A stretch of 64,000 nucleotides of DNA from Corylus avellana (lineage: Eukaryota; Streptophyta; Magnoliopsida; Fagales; Betulaceae): contig NC_081541.1 of assembly GCF_901000735.1 (NCBI RefSeq), forward strand, positions 3,527,021 to 3,591,020, given 5' to 3'. Made by a program: the position numbers and the translations under genes. Below, one piece after another: positions 57,411 through 64,000 of this stretch. The notes under the pieces are model-generated. The model ran no database searches, was not told the DNA's origin, and saw nothing but the letters and a program-made list of their open reading frames with translations. The number at the start of each line of letters is the position of its first letter. The stretch's first letter is position 1.

Positions 57411-60400
57411 TTATTTCTTGGTTTTGGCTTTCTTTGAAACTTGATTTTTCTTTCTTACTCTCTTTGGTGCTTGTGGCTTTCCTCCCGCAGTTTTACTTCT
57501 CTTCCGTGCAATTCCCTGCATCCAGACTCCCATCAAAACAGCATACATGCAATGTGATATAATTAATCTATAAAAACAAAAGCAGTGTAGCTCAATTGAA
57601 TCAAGATGCTCTCTGAAGTACTGAAGAAGGTTCGGAAACATACTGATGTTTTCTCAGCTTTCCCTTTGGTTTTCCCATTAGTCTGTTCTTCAGCGTCTTC
57701 ATTTTGATGAGAAATGGCTTTAGGCATCTTGTCAGCTTCATCTTCTGAATCAAATGAGAAACCTTCTAGTGTCCCTACTCAAACAAAATGATGGATGCTA
57801 AGGAAGAGCAATGTTTGGAAATTTTAAAAAATAAACAAATAAACAAATAAACAAAATTAAAGTCAAATATTGACACATAAACACCAATGAAAAACCTTGG
57901 GGGGAAAAAAGAAAGAAAAGAAAAAACTCCAACCTTCAACCATAGTTTCAGCTTCATATACGTTAGACTGTGGTTTAAGCTGAATGAAGTCATTCATGAT
58001 AGCCTCTATCTGATCAAGAAATAAACAATATTGAGCCAATAAATCAGACAATACTTTCTACTATACCTACACACATTTCACAGCAATCTCCAACCCATAC
58101 TACAATCAGGGAATAAGTGCCAATGAGGATGGGAAAAGAAGAATAGCAAGGCAAACAAATCTTTTTATCTACCACGTATATACATCCAGTGAAGGAGAGA
58201 TCTTAAGCAAAGAATTGACACACCTTTGCCTCTGACTGACCAAAGCTAACCTGAACAAAAGACAGTATGACAGCAATGTCACTTTTCAGAATTAAAATTT
58301 GAAATTAGTTTATTATGTACATCATGATAGAGATTTCTGGTTTCCAAAAAACATTTATACTAAAAGCAATTTTTTAGACCATGATGTCCACTGTGAATAT
58401 CTGAGATGGAGATTGAAGACGTACAATGCAAAATGTCCTGGAAGGAACTATACTTGTTTTGTATATGGTTCCTGAAATAGTAACCAAAATTAAACCAAAC
58501 AGAAGTTAGCTGCTATGCATGGAACATGCAAAACAATAGCCATGTTGCTTAGTCTAAACAAAATTAAGGTCTACAAAAAGAAAGGAAAACAACAAAGGCA
58601 TATAACAACACAAGTAGAAAGGGAATGGTTTCTTCTAAATTTGGCGCAAATGCCTTTGACATTTTTGCTTTTTATCCAGGAAAAATTTTAATAGACACTG
58701 AAAAGTGGTCAACCAATATCATGGTTCTATTATAAAAAGAAATAGATTATTATATTCATATATCAACACAATATTGAAGCAGGTCTATGGATCGGCATAA
58801 CCTGAGACCAGCAGATTTGAACAAAACCAACCTTTTAAATCTATATACATTTCATGATTTCCTGATGGGGCATCTGAAATTACTATTCGTCCTACAGCGC
58901 CCATATCACCACTCAAATCTATGGAATCCCCTTCACATTCAACGAGTGCCTGCAACAAACAAAGATTTTGGTCAATAACTGTTTTTATTTTATTTTATTT
59001 TTATTTTTTTTGGGGGTGGGGGAAGCAATACTCTATAATGACTGTGCAGAGACCTTGTGCCAGAAAGCTGCAAAGGGATGGAGGGGAACAACTCCATCGT
59101 CTTATTCACACTGGTTATGCTGGCTTCAGCATACATATAGTGGATCCACCTAGGCTTTAACCAGCAATGACCAAGTAAATTCTCCGAGTACTATTGTCCT
59201 CTCAAACTTCAACAGTTAAATCTCATTGTATATTTTTCTCCGCTATATAAGGTATTACAAAAAAAAAAAAAAAAAAAAAGACCCCAGAGAATAACGACAT
59301 TTTTATTTTTTACAAGTAATCGAAGTATCATAAAAAGCGATAAGGACATTGAATCATTGATTATAGTCATTATTCATTGTGAAACAACACCTTACTAAGC
59401 TAGGATCAAACTGCCAAGCAAAGAATCAAGATGAGCTGTCATCATACCTTTGAGCGGTGGACTTTCTCAGAGAGCACCAACGGCAACCTTGAGGAGGAGG
59501 CCTGCAATGTATAAATTGCCAAGGCATTTCATTAAGCCAATGACCAGATGGGCCAGCACTATAGCTACTAATCATAACTCTTACATGACGTTCAATATGC
59601 TTGTCAGATGTTTCTTCCTCTGCAACTTCCACATTGTCAACATTTCCTATACCATTAACAAGTAGCAAGTGTCAAAACTTTAAAAAAAGTACGTACCTGT
59701 GAGAGAGAGAGAGATTTGTCATCCATTATGAACAGGTTTAATATTAACCACTATTAGTGCCTCTCTTCTCAAACTAATTACAGATTTTATTATTTTTACA
59801 GCTAAAACAATTCACACCTTTGTTACAAACCCCACGTCATACCTTTTCTTTCCATGCTCTCATTTATTTTTTCCTCTTTGACTGGTGTGTTTTCTACTTT
59901 CAGCCGTTTCCTCGACGATTTTTCTTTTGAAGCCTTCTTAGATGGAGACTCTAAATCACTGCCAATAAGAACGACATCATCACCCTTTGCTCCCCCTTCG
60001 AACTCAGATGTTTTTCGGTCAGAAGATTCTGCATGATGAATATTGTCCTCCATTACAGGGCTATTATCACGACCTGACTCAGAATCTGATGATAACATCC
60101 AAACTGAATCATTGGGTTCCTGTACAAATAAATTACGGTCTTGCCATCAGCAAACAACAAAACAAAAGCAAGCTAGACATATGCTTAAAATCAACTTAAA
60201 CCCCATTAAGTTATAACACCATTACTCTTTCTGATGTGCATAGAAATATAACATTTTAGAAATTTCAGTTCATTAAAAACTCTGTGGCCCACTAAATTTC
60301 TGGGAGTTTACCTGCAGAGGAAAAGTAGAACGCATGGATGGATACTAACAGCGTTCCAAGGAGGGACTAACCACACCATATAAAGTAGTGTAATACGTAT

Positions 60401-62950
60401 AGATCTTAAAATCACAATATACAACATAAGTGTGCCTTTCCAAGCAATAGATAGGTCCATTTCCAAAAGTAATAAAATCACATTTACCTTAATTTATTTA
60501 GTAATATAAGGATAGATACAATGAATGGTGAAGAAAGTGACAGAATAAGTGCCCTCTTACTTTACAAACAATCCAGAGGCATTTAGTCTGATCTGCTTCA
60601 AATTAGTGCAGATGCAAGCTATATCAACATAAGATGGCAAAAAGAGTGCGCTGTTACTTAGCAGGCAATCTGGAGGTATCTAATTTTCAAACTTCTGCAT
60701 CATATTAGTGCACTTGCAAGCTATATGGATGCAGATAAGATCCCTCTTTGTGAAACAATTTTGAAGTAAGCAAGGAATATACCACGTGAATGATTCCATA
60801 AAATTTCCCTTTCTAAAATTGCTCTCCTACAAAGTGGCATATTCTTTTTTTTTTTGATAGTGCCATTCAAGAACACTATATGAAATCATAAAATATTAAT
60901 TATCAAAGAAAACAAGTGTAATGAAAAAGTAAACAAAAAATGGCCACTGACAGTTGCAGTTCAATTTTATAGATTGTCATTACGGTACCATTCAGCTTGT
61001 TTTACTTATGGGAACTCTTTCAAAAAACTATTTACACCCTCAATCCTGTGACTTGCAAGGACAAGACCTCTACCCTAGATTTTAGGAAGAACGACAAAAT
61101 GCATTAAGATTTACCATAGGAAAAAGACAAAAGTTGATTCATTTGAATTAATAATTGAATAAACGCAAGATATGTTTTAAATTTGTTGAAAACATCCAAC
61201 ATGTCCAGGATTGCTTAAGATCGCAAGCAGATAAAGTGGGAAAACAAATGTCCTCCTCACAAGTACTTTATTTACATTAATATTGCTATGTTGGTTGAAT
61301 AATTAAAACATTGGCATGCTCTATTGTAAATTATTTTCTTCAAGAAAACAAAAATTGCAATTGGCTCTTTTCTTGATCAGATAGGCCCCAAAATAAATTT
61401 AAAAGAAAAATGATAAGGATCAAGCTCAGCCTATTTATAAATGATGATTTTTTGACACTTGATGCAGAAAACTTAAGGAGAACGTTGACAATTACTATAA
61501 ATCAAAAGTTCATTCACCAAATTAAAGACACGAAGTAGTGACAAGGTAATGATTCTTACATGAGGCTCTATATTCTTCTCAAGTGTTACTTCCTTGGCAA
61601 CAGTCCTGTCACTCTCCTCCCCTGTATCGTTATTAGAAGTCATGTTATGGAACTTCCAGGGAATACATTCAAGGTACAAAAACTTAAAAAAATATAATGT
61701 AAAAGGAGGCAACAATCACTATCAAAAGGCTTAAAGCCATGAGTTGATTGTTTTCTTTTTAAATCATCAGATAGTGTGTGACTTGTCTCTTTAAAGCCTA
61801 CGTTTTAATTCAACACTAGAAAAATGCACATATTGTTATCCCAAATACTAGTATACCTGTTTTTCTCTTTTTGTTGGCTGTATTCTTCTTTTGCTGAGGT
61901 GTTTGGTCTTCTACTCTCAGCCTTTTTTTCGGAGACTTTGCTTTTGATGGCTTGTTGGATGTAGACCCTGCACCACTTTCACCAAGAGTTATAGCTTGAT
62001 TCTTGCCTTTCTTGGTAATTTTAGATGATTTACTTGGAGATGGCTCCTCAATATCAACTATGTCCTCCCTTGAAGGACTATCTTTTAGTGAAGACTGAGA
62101 ATCAGATGATACTGGCAGCACTGAGTGAGATGGCACCTGGTCAATGAAGCAAGATTTACGATTAGCACCCGTACAAAAGCGAAGGAAGGTGAAAGGGTGG
62201 TGTAATCACTGCATTATCAAGGATCGAACATGAAGATGGACAAAAACAAACAATTTGATGATCCCCAACCTTACAATTTTAGCAAGCCCGAGGGCAACCA
62301 ATTAGTGAACATAATCCAATTACATAAAAGGAATCAAGGATAATAATGTGGTGCAAGATAGTACGAAAGATCGTGATGCATCAGACCCAAAACTAACAAG
62401 TAATTTCAACTTGAGACATTCTGCAAGAGCTACCCAGAAAAACATGTATATAGGCACAAACACATGTGCCAAGAATACCTTACACCAGAAATCTTTAAAG
62501 GTGTAGCTCTTAATTTATTTACTGCATTATCAAAACGTGACCAATGAGCCTACCTACCCCTCTAGCGTCTACCACAACATTGTCTTCAACCACAACATTT
62601 GAATCGTAACTGACACTTTCAATGTATCAATTGACAACAATTAGTTCACCAAAACAAAATAAAGAGAGATTCAGACATTTCTCAACCATCCAGTTCATAC
62701 ATATATTGCGTGAAAACTCTCAATTTTCCACCTTAAGCTCAGAAACAAACAAACGGCTCCAACCTTAAGTTGCACAACAAGAAATGTATTGGCTTCCGCA
62801 AATTAATCATTCCAATTCACTATTACCCTATAAAATTCTAAATGGAATTGAACCCATGACATACGGTGACAAGTACTGACTAAAAGAAGATTCTTCCAAT
62901 ACCTGGAAAGAACGCAACCAATCCGGAGATTCCTCCCTCGAGCTGCTCAT
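57411..62950 (-). CDS. BIN4: DNA-binding protein BIN4 (MIDGET), topoisomerase VI accessory protein, 12 exons
   Basis: Exons in transcript order: 62950-62903, 62136-61857, 61621-61560, 60119-59843, 59646-59585, 59501-59448, 58949-58832, 58471-58425, 58250-58224, 58009-57934, 57774-57644, 57515-57411. All phases match; 428 aa. It starts MSSSREESPDWLRSFQ. Residues ~17-243 are Ser/Lys-rich with basic patches (KSPKKRLRVED, KSSRKRLKVEN). Residues ~244-350 are the conserved core (SSSRLPLVLSEKVHRSK, ECEGDSIDLSGDMGAVGRI, VSFGQSEAKIEAIMNDF, LKPQSNVYEAETMVEG). The basic C-terminus (GIARKRSKTAGGK...KKAKTKK) resembles an AT-hook-like DNA-binding tail. BIN4 is part of the plant Topo VI complex needed for endoreduplication (established for Arabidopsis). 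Exons 2-3 and 4-5 look like a duplicated pair. Exon 9 is only 27 bp. Confidence 0.92.
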
Positions 62951-64000
62951 TTTAGCCTTTTATGCCAAACCACAACCAAATAATCCGATCCTTTTCCGTG
63001 CCTGCTTCAATATAATCTAATTGAAGCAAATAAACAAATTAATTAACTAAAAACATACAAAGAAAGATTAGTACAATAACCGAGTCCGGAGTTACTGATA
63101 TATATAACTGATTGGTTTTTCCACAGTTAAAGACTAAAAAATTGAAATAACGGAGAAAAAACAAAATTAAAAATAAAACAAAAGGGAAATCTCCCTGATT
63201 TAATTTAATTTAATTGAAATTATAAAAGTAAGTAAACTTAGAACCAGCTTATTGATCTGAAAAACGTGTTGAGAATCTAGGTAATGTTGCCGATACCACT
63301 GTCACGCTAAAACTAAGCCCTAACCTTCCAGAAATGGAAACATTCTGGCATCGAATTTCGGAGAACCATGAAAATCCAAAAGAAAACAAAAAATACATTG
63401 TGAAGTGAGGGATGGAAGTATTACCGAAAATACAGCGGCCGATTGTGCAGGAATCAAAGAGCTCCTTGCTTTGTCTACGGCAGAGGCTTTTGGCGACTGA
63501 AGAGTCAAAGAGTGAAGAGCGAAATGGAATACGCGGGACAAGTTTCTTCGGCGCGAGATTGTTTGTTTGCTTGGGTTATGCTATTCCGAGACAGGGATGG
63601 GACATGATTGTCTTTTTAACCCTTTTTAAAATTATTAATAAATAACTCAAAATAAAAAACACTTCTTAAATCTAAATTCCAAAAAATATATCGTATAGAC
63701 TATAGAATCATATTTTCTATAAAAATTAAAAAAAAAAACAAAAAAATCAAATATATTTTCAAATCTTAATAATTCTTTTTAAATTAAATAGTTAATTTTA
63801 TCATATCAATATGTATCGTTTCTATTAATAATTGACAAGTTTTTTCTTTTTCTTTTGTGTAGTTTGATATTGATGCAAATGTGAATAAGATTATTGGGAT
63901 GGATTGAGATTTTGATCTCTCACATTTGTGGAGGTGGGTAATGGTATAAATTATATTTTTATCTTATTTTCGTTTACCTTATTCATGTGACAGTACTAAT
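62951..64000. other. BIN4 upstream region and window end
   Basis: The 5' flank of BIN4, probably including a leader intron, since the GC-richer stretch at about 63410-63600 looks like the transcription start region. AT-rich beyond. No further gene seen before the window ends. Confidence 0.45.

Overview
The window is nuclear DNA of a flowering plant, most likely a woody eudicot (the lineage is an inference from protein resemblance only). Genes are split by GT..AG introns, intergenic DNA is AT-rich, and there are tRNA-derived SINE, MITE-like foldback and endogenous pararetrovirus remnants. Two runs of exactly 100 N (10723-10822 and 15261-15360) mark scaffold gaps of unknown true size. Coding models below were built by joining exons by eye at splice sites with matching phase.

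Layout. 1-1875 (+) is the 3' end of a mitochondrial stomatin-like protein gene. From about 3086 to 10722 there is a block with a Kazal-type inhibitor gene (-), a TRM112 gene (+), a ~131-bp tandem repeat, a decayed caulimovirid fragment, and a five-exon NAC gene (-). The same block returns, nearly identical and in the same orientation, at about 16166-23778. Between the copies lie two foldback elements and a MULE-like MITE, an orphan first exon of a WAT1/EamA transporter, a 450-bp long inverted repeat, the first exon of ribosomal protein L9 with its promoter (cut by a gap), and a frameshifted PERK-like proline-rich fragment. The first copy ends exactly at an N gap, so the duplication may be a real tandem event or two haplotypes placed in series.

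From 24.4 kb on the sequence is ungapped single-copy gene space: a small predicted myristoylated acidic protein (+), an UNC93-like MFS protein (-), a 20-exon MutS2 gene (+), a DUF599 membrane protein (-), RNase P/MRP subunit POP5 (-), divergent from it a plant Cys/His-rich protein (+), a thaumatin-like protein (+) with one 74-bp intron, and BIN4, a plant topoisomerase VI accessory protein (-, 12 exons).

The genes do not form one pathway. Several are housekeeping nuclear or translation genes (TRM112, RPL9, POP5, MutS2, BIN4), and three of these have telo-box and/or TGGGCY site II motifs upstream. I did not find a convincing new multi-gene system. The most useful signals are the duplicated block with its gap, two independent cases of internal exon duplication (NAC and BIN4), the shortened TRM112, and well-delimited mobile-element insertions with target-site duplications.
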